Positions 50,501 to 63,873 of a stretch of DNA of 64,000 nucleotides are shown in pieces. Source of the stretch: Parus major (lineage: Eukaryota; Chordata; Aves; Passeriformes; Paridae); NCBI RefSeq assembly GCF_001522545.3, contig NC_031770.1:90657849-90721848 (forward strand). The letters are read 5' to 3'. A model generated the notes under the pieces. That model searched no databases, was not told the origin of the DNA, and was given only the letters and a program-made list of their open reading frames with translations. Within the stretch, counting starts at the first letter, position 1. Every line of letters starts with the position of its first letter. Position numbers and translations under genes: made by a program.

Positions 50501-52711
50501 GTAGAACTTACCCCTCTGAAGCATTTGTGTTTGAAAGCATATGTCTGTCTTCCAGTATAAAATGCATATTGTCATTGAAGACAAATTAAAGACAGTGTTT
50601 AAAAGCAACAACCAAAAAAAGTCAAATGGAAAATGTTAACAGTTTTATTTGCAATTTTTGTTTTCTGTAGTTTCCCAATACATATTACCAAATACATTGG
50701 AGTTCTGGGAAGGCTTCCCATAATAGAGACGAATAATACTTTTTAATGAACAGTGAAAAAAAAATAGAAAAATAAAAACAGATGAAGTGTAAGAGACCAA
50801 GAAAAATATTTCTTCCTGTTTGGCTAATATTAAAACTTCATACTAACCAGTATACACTTACAGAGAGGTTAGGAAACCACTTGAAGAAGAAGGGGAAATT
50901 AGTGTGATCTATTATTAATTAGAACATTTTCCCTGAGAACAGCAACAAACATAATAAATAAACTACAGAAAGAAATATTAAAATGTAAAGAATTAAAATT
51001 AATACACACAACTTTTATTTATTACAACAGATTTTTTTTTAATATTCAGTATCACTTCCATAAGACATTGTTTTGTCAGCTGGAGACAGGGAGGCCTGAA
51101 ATACTGAGGTGATGGAAAAGAATTGTCCTAATGTGTAGAAAAGTTCATTACTTCTTTTCTTTTACCAAGATGGAGAAGAAAACTTTCATTTCCTTTCTTT
51201 TTTGTGAATTTTCTTAGGAGAAATTACACACTTAAAAATTTAAAGGATACAGAACTGCCATTTCATTTGAAGAACCAAATTCTGGTCCATTGGACTAATT
51301 GGCTATATAATGTCATTTTGATAAGAGTTTGTTTCTAAAAAGAAATTATGCAGGATAAATCCATGTTCAGCCTTGTTTTATGCTTTCTTGCCTCATGAAT
51401 ATAGCCATCATGGTTCAAGAGATTACTTGACCTGTGTTTCCATTCTCCTGGTCTGGAACAGAGAGATAGAGTCTTTGCTTACCCATAAGGGCAAGAAAGG
51501 TTGTACCAGAGGGCTCTTGGAGGACAGAGGAAGTATAATATATGTGGATGTGGCTGCAAAGCTGGCTGCATTTTAGATTGTTTTCCAAAGTTTTGTATTG
51601 AAAAGGCACTAGTTCAGATTTAGGAGCATGGCAGACCTTGTACTGATAGTCTCAACAGCATGTGAAGACAAACACACAGATAAGGCAGAGACTGACATAA
51701 CCTGAGCTTTAGGAGAATTCACACTTGTATGGAGAATGCCATGCCCAAATGAGTAAATAATCCAATGCAGTGAATAAATATGAGAGAAATTAAGGTAAAA
51801 TTCCTTTATGGGAGAAGTGGGGTTGAGGTAGAAAATCATCAGAAACTGCTCACTGTTTCTGAAGGGGATACTGAAACAGTTGATGGTATTGGATAACAAC
51901 TGATCACAGACAGAAAAATACTACAGAGATGTAAGATTTTATTTGAAAATTAAATTCACAGGACAGTGTAACTATGTTACAAATCTCAGAACTATGACAT
52001 ACATAGATAGCTCTCTAAAATATCTGGGTTTTAAGAAATATCTTGTGGGACAAGAAACTCCAGGTGATGGAGGATATTCTTGAGTGATAGAGAATGCTTT
52101 GCCAGAGCAGAGCAGACTGTACTGTCCAGCAAGAGCAACAAACCAAAGCATTTGGGGATTTACAATAAACACATAGGCTAAATGAAAGAAACCATGGAAA
52201 CAGAACATAAAATTCATCACATCAAATTTTAGCTACATAAAAATTAGACATACTCTAGCTGTCCATCTGTAAGCAGTGGAAAAAACAAGTATCTTTACAG
52301 GGTGAATCATCTCAATCAAAGACAAGTTGGATTAACAGCTTTCTAAAAATGCATACCCCTTTCCCCTGACAGCAAGTTTTAAAGTTTTACTTTAGTGGGT
52401 AACTCTTGATTAATATTAGATGAAACAAAGGAATTTTCTCAGTCTGATCATTACACTGGAAAATAACATCTAAAGGAGTAGAACAATGTCTTGTCTTTCA
52501 GTCATGACCTTAAGGTTTTGAATTAAAACCACTTTTTTGTCCTCAAGGGATACCTGAAATGAAAACAAAAAGGAAAATATACAAGCAGTGATTGTGCAGA
52601 AGTCTTCAATGAAACAGGCAACTGCGTTTTGACTAGCAAATGTAAAGAGATCCAATGCACAGACACCGCATAAGGGCGCAACCATTCAACTGCCACATTT
52701 GCAATGATGTT
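47566..52711. other. AT-rich non-coding stretch
   Basis: The stretch holds an A-rich (AAAAG-like) tract at 48613-48650 and a perfect 8-base hairpin at 48482-48501 (ACTGACAG/CTGTCAGT around GTTG). Frames at 48156-48476, 49370-49735 and 51609-51899 show no domain. Nothing else is recognised. Confidence 0.45.
48613..48650. repeat. A-rich (AAAAG-like) simple repeat
   Basis: Runs of A separated by single G residues; accounts for the lysine-rich end of the frame at 48491-48679. Confidence 0.85.
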
Positions 52712-52868
52712 ATTAGATTAACGACCAATTCAATTCCAGCTGGTACACAGAGTCATCTGCAATGTAATTCAAGCAACACTGATAAACTGCAATATTAGAT
52801 CAATGACCAATTTGATTCCAGATGGACCGTGGAGCCAGACACAATATAATCCTAGCAATTCTGATAAG
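52712..52868. repeat. Diverged 82-bp tandem duplication
   Basis: Two adjacent units start with ATTAGAT (52712 and 52794), share GACCAATT and ATTCCAG in their first halves and end in CTGATAA (52779 and 52861). The period is 82 at each anchor. The units differ at about a quarter of positions by eye, so the duplication is old. Duplicated blocks of this kind occur in LTR enhancers, but no LTR ends could be found around it. Confidence 0.8.
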
Positions 52869-54721
52869 CAGAGAAATACGAGTGCTATAATGATGACACT
52901 AAAACTATCTGAGGCCAGCCCAAAAATGCAGGCTGTCGATAAGGCACCATAAAACAGGAGACAGTGCTGTTTGGAGCTTGGAACTTGCTTCTGACAGAAG
53001 CATCACTTGCCACAGGAAGGAAGAACAATACAACCTACTGAACTGGTCAGAATACAAAATGAGACCATCCTTAAATGCAGACAGAGATAGTTGTTCCAGC
53101 AATCTGAAGAGAACCAGGAATGAAAAAGTTAAAGAACAGTCTCATTTTCCTTCTTCAACTAGGTAGCCCATAGGCATGAGGAATGTGAAGTTAATTTATC
53201 CCACTGAAAATATTCTCCTTTTTATTATATTAAAAAGGCTTCTGGCACCTTAAATTAAATTAAATATCATCCATGAAAGTGTTGTTACACTGACATACAG
53301 GCCAGTAGTTGGACATGCTTACAGACATAATTAGTATTATGCAGATCCTCCAAAGGGCACTGGATCACACTAGAAGGATTGGCAGCCGTCACAATTGTAT
53401 CTGATGCTGATTTTTTAAAGGACATAGATTCCAAGAAAAATTATGTCCACAACCATGGTTATATGCTAAAACAAATTATAAAGAGACTTTCGAAGCCAGA
53501 TGTTAAGCTGAATTCCATGAGGTTGAAGCTAATCAGAACTGATCCCTTGTTTATAAATGTTTACCTTTTAGGGACCATAGTAATACACAGAAAAACCAAA
53601 GAAATTCAAAACTTACAGGCCATAAGACAATAATAGATTTTCTCACATTTGGTACACAGCATCAGGAGTCCCAAAACCCTTAGAATATTAACATAGCATA
53701 ATGCAGCGTGGCAAGTCCAGAAAACTAAGTTGAACAACAAAATAACACACTAGATCTTAAGAACAGAGCAATTATGCAGAGCACCTAGAGGTCTCAGAGT
53801 CCTCAGAAGGAGCCACAGCTGAAAAAAAAATTTGCTTGCACTTTTAGCGATTGCCAAATATTGCAAAGATAATGGGCTCAAATTTTTAAAGGAAAAATGA
53901 GAGTTCATCCACTTAAGAATTGCAGATGGTTGTGCTTAGCTTCCCAGGAAACTTAGAAACAGTTGAGCTCTGCTTGTTCCACAGGCCCTGGAATAAAACC
54001 TTCAGTGTCTCTTAGCTTCTAAGATTCGTTCTGTATGCTGTTCATGTTTTCTTGTCTTGATACAACATTTGGCTTCACTGATTCTGCCCACACCATGGCA
54101 CCTGTTAATCATATTTTGTAGAAGCAGACTCTGGGGAAGGCACTCGGTTAAGAGCTGTGACCAAAGGACTGAAACATACCTAACACAGTTCAGTTGAGTA
54201 AAAGGTCACAGGAGAATTCAAGTGATTCAAGATTAGATGGGAATGACATGGACAGCATCTTTCAGATGTTAGGGACTCATAAGTATTGGGAAGGGATAGT
54301 TAAGCAGCACAGGGAAGAAAAGAGTCTCTTCCTGTAAGTGTTGAATCATCCTAGCACATTTCCTAGAGGCAAGTAACACCTTGCAGAGATCCACAGGCCT
54401 ATAAGTCATCCTTTAGAAACAGAACAATGTTTACAGGAAAGAACAATTTAATGGGATTTTATATGAAAGGGTAGAGGTTACAGAGATTAAGTACTTCAAA
54501 TAGATGTCAGTAGCACTTCTGAAAAACCTTCAGTTGAGAGAAAATCTGTTTTATAGTTTGTAAGAATTGATGTAGAAGGAGCAACATGCCTGAAAAATCT
54601 GTATGCAAGCAGCAAGGTACAAGACAGATCAGAGACGGAACAGAATAAAACTTTTAGTTTCCCTAGCACCCTTGTGTAGCACTTCTCATAAGAAAAGTCT
54701 GAGGAAACTATGAGGAAACGA
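52869..54721. other. AT-rich non-coding stretch
   Basis: Nothing is recognised. The 84-codon frame at 53379-53633 has no domain and no expression signals. Confidence 0.45.
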
Positions 54722-55091
54722 TGTTTAGCCAAGAGAAGAGAAGACTCATGGGAAATTTCATCAATTCCCTTCTGAAGGGAAGGATGAAAGGCAGTTCGAG
54801 CCAGACTATTCATTGGTGTCTAGTGGTATGACAAGAGGGAATGGGCACAAACCAAAATACAGAAGGTCCTATCTGAACATCAGGAAACTCTTTTGTACTT
54901 TGAAGTTGACTGATTCCCAGCAGAGGTAACTTAGAGATTTTGTGGAATCTCCATCTTTGGAGATATTCAAAACCTAGTTGAACCAGATCCTGGGCAACCA
55001 GCTCTAAGTGGCCCTGCTTGAGCAGGAAAGCTGAATCAGATGATTTCTGGATGTACCTTCAAACTCCAGACATTTTGTGTAATTCTCTATG
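54722..55091 (+). mobile_element. CR1 LINE 3' end, sense, about 370 bp
   Basis: The CR1 words follow in order: AGCCAAGAGAAGAGAAGACTC, CTGAAGGGAAGGATG, GAGCCAGACTATTCA, GACAAGAGGGAATGGGCACAA, CTGAACATCAGGAAACTC, GGAATCTCCATCTTTGGAGATATTCAAAACC, TCCTGGGCAACCAGCTCTA and GTGGCCCTGCTTGAGCAGG. The arrangement resembles the CR1-C type more than the copies at 2955 and 56091. The copy is 5'-truncated and contains no coding region. Confidence 0.9.
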
Positions 55092-56090
55092 TCAGGCTCC
55101 CTGGTTGGACAGAGACAGTACTACTGAAAGAAAAGTGAAGTAAAAGCACAAGGAAGGCAGAATCCATGAAGTTGCCTCTGATGCTTCCTTTGGTCATTGT
55201 CTAAACCTGGGTACAACCTTCAAATAGGCCATCCTGCTTCAAAAAGTTCTACAGAAAGGATTCAGCATGACATTCTTCACCACGTCTTTGAACATGGTCT
55301 TGAACTTTTCCCAAATTTCAAACAGTTCTCAGTAGAGATTGGTAAGCTAAGGATCTATTGGCTGGGTGTCACGTCACATTCAGTGAATTCCTCTGCACAC
55401 ATACACACACAGACAGAGAGACACATACAAACACGTGTGATTTATAGAAACATAAAGTCATATAATCTCTAATTTTTTTCTCTTTTTTCCCCACTTTTCA
55501 TTTAAGTTTTACTTTGTAGATTTCATAATTAATTAACTTCTCTAAGTGAATGTGATTGAGTTATATTTCAGAAATAATTGTTTATGCAAAGCCTAGAAGA
55601 ATATACATGTCCATTCCCTCAGATCAAACAAAGAAGAAAATGGAAAAAAACAAAACCAAAATCAAGACATTTAAATGAATAATTACAGTAATTGGGTACC
55701 CAAAATGAAGAGCTTTAAAACATCCCAAAGGGTTATTTTCATTTCTTTTTTTTTTTTTAATTTTTAACATAATCAGAATATTAATTACATAACACTACAA
55801 GAATATTCCTTTATCTTAAGAGAGCCTTATCGTAAGTTTATTGTGTTCTTTCTGTCCCTCCTAGTTACAATTACAGCCAAAATCAATAGGACGACCAAAA
55901 TAGTTTCAGGATGTGCTCCTGTGGTTATCAGTAGCAAAAATATTGTCTACAGAGGAAAGTTAAATCTATTTGGAAAAGGAAAACTATTTAAATTAAATAT
56001 CCTGAAAGTAATTACACAGATTATGTCTCCACAGAGTTGACCAAATACTTCTTATATTCTGCTATATGTCCTATTATTTTTATCCTCCTA
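55092..56090. other. AT-rich non-coding stretch between two CR1 tails
   Basis: The stretch holds an impure CA/GA simple repeat at 55395-55436 and a T13 tract near 55747-55759. No gene is seen. Confidence 0.5.
55395..55436. repeat. Impure CA/GA simple repeat
   Basis: Alternating CACA and AGAGA words (ACACACATACACACACAGAC) without a perfect long run. Confidence 0.75.
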
Positions 56091-56252
56091 GATATGGATG
56101 CCTCATCCCTGGAAGTGTTCATGGTGAGGCTGAATGGGACTTGGAGCAACCTTATCTAGTGGAAATTATCCTGCCTGTGACAGGGGCTTTGTCATTAGAT
56201 GATCTTTAGGGTCTCTTCCCAAACCATTTTCAGATCCTACATTTCTATGATT
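56091..56252 (+). mobile_element. CR1 LINE 3' end, sense
   Basis: GGATGCCTCATCCCTGGAAGTGTTCA, GAGGCTGAATGGGACTTGGAGCAACC, CTAGTGGAAATTATCC, AGATGATCTTTAGGGTCTCTTCCCAAACCATTT and TTCTATGATTATG follow the CR1-B/F-type 3' end closely. It is 5'-truncated to about 160 bp. Confidence 0.92.
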
Positions 56253-59200
56253 ATGCATACTTGTTATGTGATCTGGTCTGAATGCTCTTCTTCGCATAGT
56301 CTATGTCCTCTTAATAGGAAAAATAGAATTACTGAAAATACAGCAATGCCACATTTTTCCTCAACCTCGTTAAAAATATACATATGCCTAGTTTTTGTAA
56401 CTAGGTTAACAAAATTTCATTTGTTTAATTATTACTGTTTCTGATCATCTGTAAGATTACAGATGTAAGACTGAGAAACAGGCCATGCCAGGTCCTTAGC
56501 CACTGATAATGTACAATTCAGAATTACATTTTGTGCAAAACAACAAATTCTACTTTCATTTACATCAGTACAATCTTGAAATTCTACTCAAATCAATTCA
56601 CCTTAGTTTAACTGAGAGTACATATTTGTCCTAAAATGTGCTTTGTTCCTTTATATGATGAGAGGAGAGACTTCAAACACCTGTCTTTAACTTTTTAGTC
56701 TACAATACTTTCAGCAAAACACTGACATAAAGATGGAAGGAAAAAATTTCTAGTAATTTTTAACGCACCTAGGTGACCTTAACCAAACTCTCAAAATTAT
56801 GACTCATTTTCCTCAAAAATTAAAGGAAGATAAATCTACAATTTTGCAGTTATTTTTGAGATGGGTTTAAGAATTGTTTACTGGAGCATAAATAAATTAT
56901 ATTATCTCCTTAAGTTTCTGATAAGATAACCATCAATAACCTCACACTCTGAGGTAGCCACCAGGCAGTGAAAGGTGAGCAATACATTCCATTTATACCT
57001 TGTCCTTTTCTGATCTGTTTTACAGCCACAAAACATGTCACCTCAGGCTCTCCACAGGAACTATGGTTACTCAGCACTGTTGGAAATTAGGCTTATTTCT
57101 TAGTGCATCTAAATCTACAAACTGTTGACTGGAGTTTGATCCTCAGTATCTGCACCGATGGCTGTCCTATTTGCACTGCTGTTCAGTGTTTTTTTTCCTG
57201 ATTATCCCTCTAGAACTCAGTCATGTAACACATTTCGAAATTCAGTCATCTTAGTTTGATGGCTTTCTTGAAGGTCCACTATTCTTTCATGGACAGCAGC
57301 TTCAAGACCTCATGCATCCCAAGCAATATATTTACTTGAACTGCTCCAGATGTAAGGGGTTTTATATAACTTACTGAACAATGCTTTTAGATACTTTTAG
57401 AATCTACTTTTTACCTAGATTTATTTTTTACCTAGATTCCTTGATCAAAAGAGTGATTCCAAGTTTAGGTACACTCTGGTTAGAAATAAAAAGGAAAACA
57501 TAAAGCAGTAGTATCAAGCAAAAAATAAGAATAGTGCATTTTTCTTTGCACATACCTTTTTTAGAAAAGAGATAAAACCAAATAAATCTTAAAGCTTTTT
57601 ATATTTCGTGATCATACAAATCTAATCCACATATGCCTTGTGTCCATGCCAACATTCATCAAAGATTTGAAACCTGCCTTGGAGGTCAAGAAACAAATGG
57701 TTTAGGATACCAATGAATGAAGGAAAGAAAAAAAAAAAAGTAGGGGGAACTTCTATATTGTATCAAATATATTCTGCAAAGAGAGCAAAGGATCAAGCTT
57801 TCATTATAGTGACAGGAGTGTGGCTCAAGCTGACAGCATGAGAAGAGGGAAAAATCTCTCATTGAGTGATCTGGAAATTAAAATCAATGTTGCAGTTTTC
57901 ACATGAAAAGCAACAGGCAGCTAGAAAGTTCTCAGAACACTGGCAAACAAACTTATCTGAATAACTGATTTTTCAACACTACGAGTGACTGAAAAAAAAT
58001 TGCTTATTAATTTAATTATTAATCTTTTAATTATTTAGATTTCATTGCAGAAATAAAGCCTTTTTTTTCTTCTTTGCTGTTTCTTTGTGGTAAACAAAAT
58101 TCTTAATCCAGTTCCAAGTTAACAAATTGATTTTTATTTCATTTATCCTCTTACTGGAATTAAATATTGGTATATTAATTTCAACACATTTGTTAAAGTA
58201 TCAAAAGTAAAGTTTCAGCAGTCGCAATTTTTTTCTTCTTTTTTTTTCCTGCCAAAAGCATTGAATTCAGTTTACAACCAATTTCATCTAAGCCAAATTT
58301 TCAAGTTTCCATTTATAATTTATTTGCTAAAAAGCTTTTCCTTGTGCTTTTTCTAGTAACTTTCTGCAGTCCAACACCTTTGTTGGATATTCAGCAATTT
58401 CTACATGTGTAAATGTACTTTGCTTAGGTATAAACATTATTGGGAGGGAAGTGTAGCCCTTTTTCAAATCCTCTGCAGTTCTCTAATCCCACAGGTTTGG
58501 TATCAGAGCCTTTTCCTGAGGGTTAGTGTTACAATCTGATTTTTGGTCAATAGGGAGCAACCATTCCATAGTCGAGGAACATTTCTCCCCTGCTATCACA
58601 CCCAGGATGGACACAAGTACAAACCCTAAGAGAAAAATGTCTAGATGAAGGAAAGAAGATATGATTCAAGTTAACATCTTGTCCAATATTGCCCTTCATT
58701 TTCTCAGTCATGCCAGGATTTGAAAGCTACATGTTCTGAGGGTCTGTGCATTCTGAACACAGGTGCCAGTTGTTGTGCCTCAGAAGAGACATGAAAGCAG
58801 TATATAAGGGTATAATAAAGTCAGATGCAGTGTCAGCACCAAAGACACCTAGGATAGATACTGACCCTTAAATGTTCCAAACTTTGAAGTTATTTTTGAG
58901 AGTGGTCAACAGGTCATTCTTTCACATACTTTCAAAATGTAGCATAAATAGAAAGAATGCACTAGACCAGGAGCGGAAAATCAACAGACATCAAGGAGAG
59001 CAGATCAATTTCTCTACCAAACAGGGAGGGCAAGCATACTTTTCAGATCTGTCCCAAAGGTTCTCTTTGCAGATAAATACTTAGATAGCTCAGCACAAAA
59101 CATATGAGTTCCTGGAATGTAAGAATTCCTTGGAACACATGAATTTGAGGGAAAAATTAATTCATGAAGAAAAGAAAGCAGAAGAAATTTAGCTCTAATT

Positions 59201-62200
59201 TGGCTTGACCTGCCTGATGCATATGTTTCTATCTTTTTTGCTTTAATAAAGACAACACTAAGCAAATAGTATAGTCCTGAAAAAATTCAATCACATACTG
59301 GCAAATATTTCAGCTTTTTGTGTGTATCAATTTTCGTGGCTGAGAGAGATACTGAAGTGACTCGATATACAAGATTTAAAGGGAAAATCTCAGTCTGAGG
59401 ACTTCTGTGAATCTCAGACGAAAATTAGACAGACAACAAGGAGAAAATGGATGTAATAGTTCCCCAAAGAAAACAGAAGGACTAACAGATAATAAAGTAA
59501 AATCCTTCAATATAAAAGATGTCTGTACAAGAACTTGGAAGCAAACATAACAGAAATATGCTTTAGGTAGTACATACTTTTATAAATAAACTTTATAAGA
59601 GAAGGCTATTGGGCCTGACCTACTTGTTGCAATGAGAAAACTTTAACTGAGTTCAGTGGCATAGAATAAGGCCATAGGTTTGCAAATTATTAAGTGTTTA
59701 TTCAAATAATAGTGAAGAAGAAAGTGGTGCTTTCAATATAAATGAGCTCAAGTTCTCTCAGATATTTCGTAGGTGAATGTCTCATGTGGTTAAGCAAGTG
59801 CTAATGGCAATGCTAACATTGCCAAGGACCATTGCTCAGCCCAGGACCTTGTGTAGAAAGAATACCTGCTTGTGTTGGAAGCATGAGGGGAAAGTAGTTG
59901 GAAGCATCGTTGTTACCCTAGTTGGCATGTTTTCCTGCAGAGACCATTCCAAAAATGATTAAAGTATTTGGCACCACAGGAAAAGAGATGGGAGGCCAGA
60001 TTAAGGCTACTGAAATCAGCAGAAAAAAAATCATTCCAGTGGTGGAAAGAGTGGAAGTGTAGCTAGCCACTTGCAAGCAATGGGAGTAGCTACTGTGGCC
60101 AGAGAAACATTCAAGACCAGATGAAACAACTATTCCTTTGAAAAGATCATCCAAGACTGGTAGTCGGGGTTTGCCTTTTTGTAGCTCAAAAGGGCTGTTT
60201 CGGGGGTAGTATGGGATCAATGAATAGCAAGTGGGGAACATTAATGAGACCTCCTTTAACCACCTCAAACACAGCTTTTTTGTATTTGCAGAAGGGAAGA
60301 TAAGTAAATGTATTGTTAGCAAAAGACTCTAATGTAAGAGATCTGGCACATGACAATAGAGTAGGAGAGGGAGGTGATTAGATAAATTAGTTTTAAGACC
60401 ATATACTCTGAGAAACAGGAATTTGTGGATAAGAAGGTGAAAGACTACACATTTATTCAGGTGTCATTGACACTGGTGCATTTTTAGTGTATGTCACCCA
60501 AAGTGAATTATGAAATTTCAGTGAATTTATTTAGCTTTTATTAAGAATAAATGAACTACTCAGGATTTTGAGAAAGGTTTAGCTTGTGAAATGTGTTCTC
60601 TTTTCTGGAAGAGGGCAAGGGATTACTTTTAAGCTGATGCATAGTTAGATGTGAGTCACACTTAAGTGAATTGATTTTTTGCCTATAAAGCTAAGTAGTC
60701 TATCCACAAGACAACAGGAAAGCTAAGTACTAAACGATGAAGTCACCAATTGAGCAAAAATGTACACAGACTGAATGGTTTCATGTTGTTAAACAAACAT
60801 AAAGGTGAATTTCAAGTTCCATGAGAAAGGTGTTTCACATGAGAAAATCCCCAAAAGATTGGAGAAAAAGCTCTGGAAACCTGCGTAGGATAAAGCTGAG
60901 AGAGAAACAGAGAGAAGCCAGAGGAAAATGAAAATGTAGAAAATGAAAGAACTTCAAGGGATTGAAAACAATCGCTAAGAAGGTTAATGAAAGGTGTTTT
61001 TCACATTTGTTACCTGTAAACCCACGAATATCTATGCTTCTGGTTTTTCTGTGTGATCTAAAGCTCACTAAAGACATCCTGAAAAATCCCAGAGACTCCA
61101 ATCAGACAAGAAAAATGATCTTTTGATACCTAACAAGCACTGTCTATAATCATGCAATATTCAATTGTAGCTGTTTTTCACACCTGGAAGAAAGTGTAAT
61201 TTACAGAGTTATAACATTTCAGATATCTAGCCAGGCTTCTACAACACCTGTCTTTTTCCTGATTATTATTCTCTAAAAAGCTGCTTGTTTTGGATGGTTT
61301 AGTCCTATCTTTATGCAAAGTCATCTATAAATTTGTCAAGAGGTTGTAAAAGATAATTTAAAAAATCCCAAAATGTAAGAATAAACCCCTGAAAAACTAT
61401 GTCCCATGTGCATACCTAGATATTTATTGCAATAAATAAGACATTTACTTATGTAGACAAGTCTATGAGAGAGAGGCAAGGGATACAAACACTGTGGGAT
61501 GTGTTTGGGCTTGTGAGAAGGTACCTAGTCAAATTGTACAAATGAGAGACTGGCAGGCACTTCCATAGGAAAATGGATTAGTGGTATTTCTAAAAGCAGT
61601 TAAAAGTGTGATCTTAGACACAAGAGTCTACACTTGTGTAGCTACTTGTAGCTACTACAATTAGCTCTAGTTAACTTTTTTTCTGATTTCTAGTCCACCA
61701 GTGTCTGAGAAAAATCTCAATTATGTGACAAAAATAAAATAGAAAAAGTAGAAAAATAAAGACCACCAAAAAAACCTTTACATCAAGGTCTCATTATTTT
61801 TTATTCAGTTTTGTCTAGATTTTATATAGTTGTTTATGGTACAGATATTGCCGTGAACAGCACGAGAAATGTCAAAGAAAAAATAAAGAAATATTCCATT
61901 TAAACTTACTCAGCTGTGAAGTGTAGAGCCTAATCTTGAAAATTTTCTCCACTGTTTTCTTTCTTTGTCTGATAAGGAGATGGGAAGACTAGGAAAAATT
62001 TCTACAAAGTCTCAGGCTGCATGGAATTATTTCAAATTCATGCACAAATCGAGACTTTCCCAATCAACTTTATTTATATTTTTTAATTTTTTAGCCTTCA
62101 TTTAAAAATACATATCTTCAACCTGGCCTTCATAATCATTTTATTTGTCATAATGGTTCATGTCTAATTTCCTAAAAAGGTTTGAGTAGTTCTCTGTATT

Positions 62201-63289
62201 TTAAAATATGCATTTTCACCCATAGAGATTTATGCTTGAAAAACCTAAGTAAGCGATGACCTTGGTAATTAGAACACTGTATTGGGAACTTCAGCTTTTT
62301 TTCTTTGAGCTCAGTTAAGAGTGTGTGGAGTAAACTAGAATTACTGACTCAACTTGTCTGTCTTCACAGTCAGTCCAGGGAAAAATCCAATTAGTGATAA
62401 TTAGTGACACTTTCATGATATGGGAAGATGGGTGTGCTGTGAGAAAATCAAAGAAAATGCACGTGTTGAAATCATTTGTATTTCTTGGTGCAAGTTGTTT
62501 CACCGGCTGCCACAATTCAAATGCAGGTGCTCAAGACAAATTCTACATTCTATTCCTCAAGGCAGATTTTAGTGAGTAATTGAAGCAAAAAGGTTCTCTG
62601 TGACAATTAGGGGTTTTTCAGTATTCTCAAAATGGAAGATGGGGAAAACAGCAGAAAAATGGCATTCCTATTCAGACACATAAATCTTTTTACGGTTCTT
62701 CTGCTCCCTCCACTCAAGTGGAGGAAAACTCTTATTTTTTTAGCTATCAATCACATACATGTAATATCTCTGTTCATGTATAGAAAAATGCCATTCATAG
62801 TTTTAAAGGGAAAAAGGACTCATCTCTAGACCACTGCAATCTTGCCTCAAGCAAACTCCCAATAAATGTGTCCAAGACAGTAGTGACTTGGGGAAATGTT
62901 TCTAAGAGTGATCTACAACCTGTTAGACTAGGATCATTTTGCTCTAAAACATCTGTGAAACTAAGACTAGGCAGGTCAAAGTTGTATTCACAGAAGCAAA
63001 CATTTCCCAGTAAATCCTCAGAAGTTCAGTAGGGAATTCTACAAACATTTTTGTGTGATCTCAGAAGTTGTGCTCTTAGGAAGAAGGAAATGCTTTTGTA
63101 TTCCTGAGCTTATAACTCAATCTGTTGCAGATATCCTTAGAAATCCCACCACAGCAACTAGCAGAATGGGTCACTGTAGATGAAACTCAGTGTATGCAGA
63201 AGAAGATATTTTTGGGAAATCTAAAAATACATTTTTTTCTTTAATACGTATTTTATAACTTAGCTTCAAAAAAGCATGATACAAGTAAT
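56253..63289. other. AT-rich non-coding stretch
   Basis: Seven kilobases without a recognised repeat or gene. The longest frame (59918-60322, minus, 134 codons) has several hydrophobic segments but no recognised domain. A 17-base near-duplication (TTTTTACCTAGATT twice) is visible at 57409-57440. Confidence 0.45.
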
Positions 63290-63357
63290 TATGAGTTAAG
63301 CTAACATTGCTATATGTTAATCTTATGAGTTAAGCTAACATTGCTATATGTTAATCT
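63290..63357. repeat. Perfect 34-bp tandem duplication
   Basis: The 34 bases from 63290 (TATGAGTTAAGCTAACATTG and so on) are repeated without a change at 63324-63357, followed by three more matching bases. Lack of any difference points to a recent duplication. Confidence 0.97.
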
Positions 63358-63873
63358 TATTGATGTGTCTCCTTTATAATATGTCAATGTCTTTGTGAGT
63401 CTTTCTTATTGTTGTAGAACCATCAAAAGAATTCTACTGTTTAGGCATCTAGATGAAAGAGCATGCATTCAACAGATCCATTCTTCTCAGTGGGATATTC
63501 TGAGAGTTTAATACCTCAGAATATCTCTCTGATTCATTTATATGGTTAAATGGAAATTAACTTTTTGGACAATCTTTCTCACATTGGTATCAAATCAGGA
63601 GTTGCTGAGTTGTTGTTTGCTTTTGACAATATATCTTTGAAATTTTAACAGCAAAGACCATTTAATGTTATTGCACAAAAATAAGTGTAAAGTTTTTAAC
63701 ATTATTTAGATGAGAACTAGGTAGTCAAACCATATTTACAAATTTAAAATCAATAAAGAGAATGTTATCATGATCTTATCCAACCTGAGGTGTCTGATTT
63801 GTTCTGATAAAAAATATTATCAAATACTGCAATAAGAAAAGTATTAGATTTTTTTTTCTCCCTAAAATAAAAA
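63358..63873. other. AT-rich non-coding stretch
   Basis: Nothing is recognised between the 34-bp duplication and the LTR at the right edge. Confidence 0.5.

Noticed and set aside
52470..52685. Minus-strand frame after an acceptor-like TTTTCATTTCAG
   Set aside because: Only about 27 codons follow before a stop, with no recognisable protein; not enough to call an exon.
59918..60322. 134-codon minus-strand frame with hydrophobic segments
   Set aside because: No known domain, no splice or promoter context, and hydrophobic runs are expected from AT-rich DNA.
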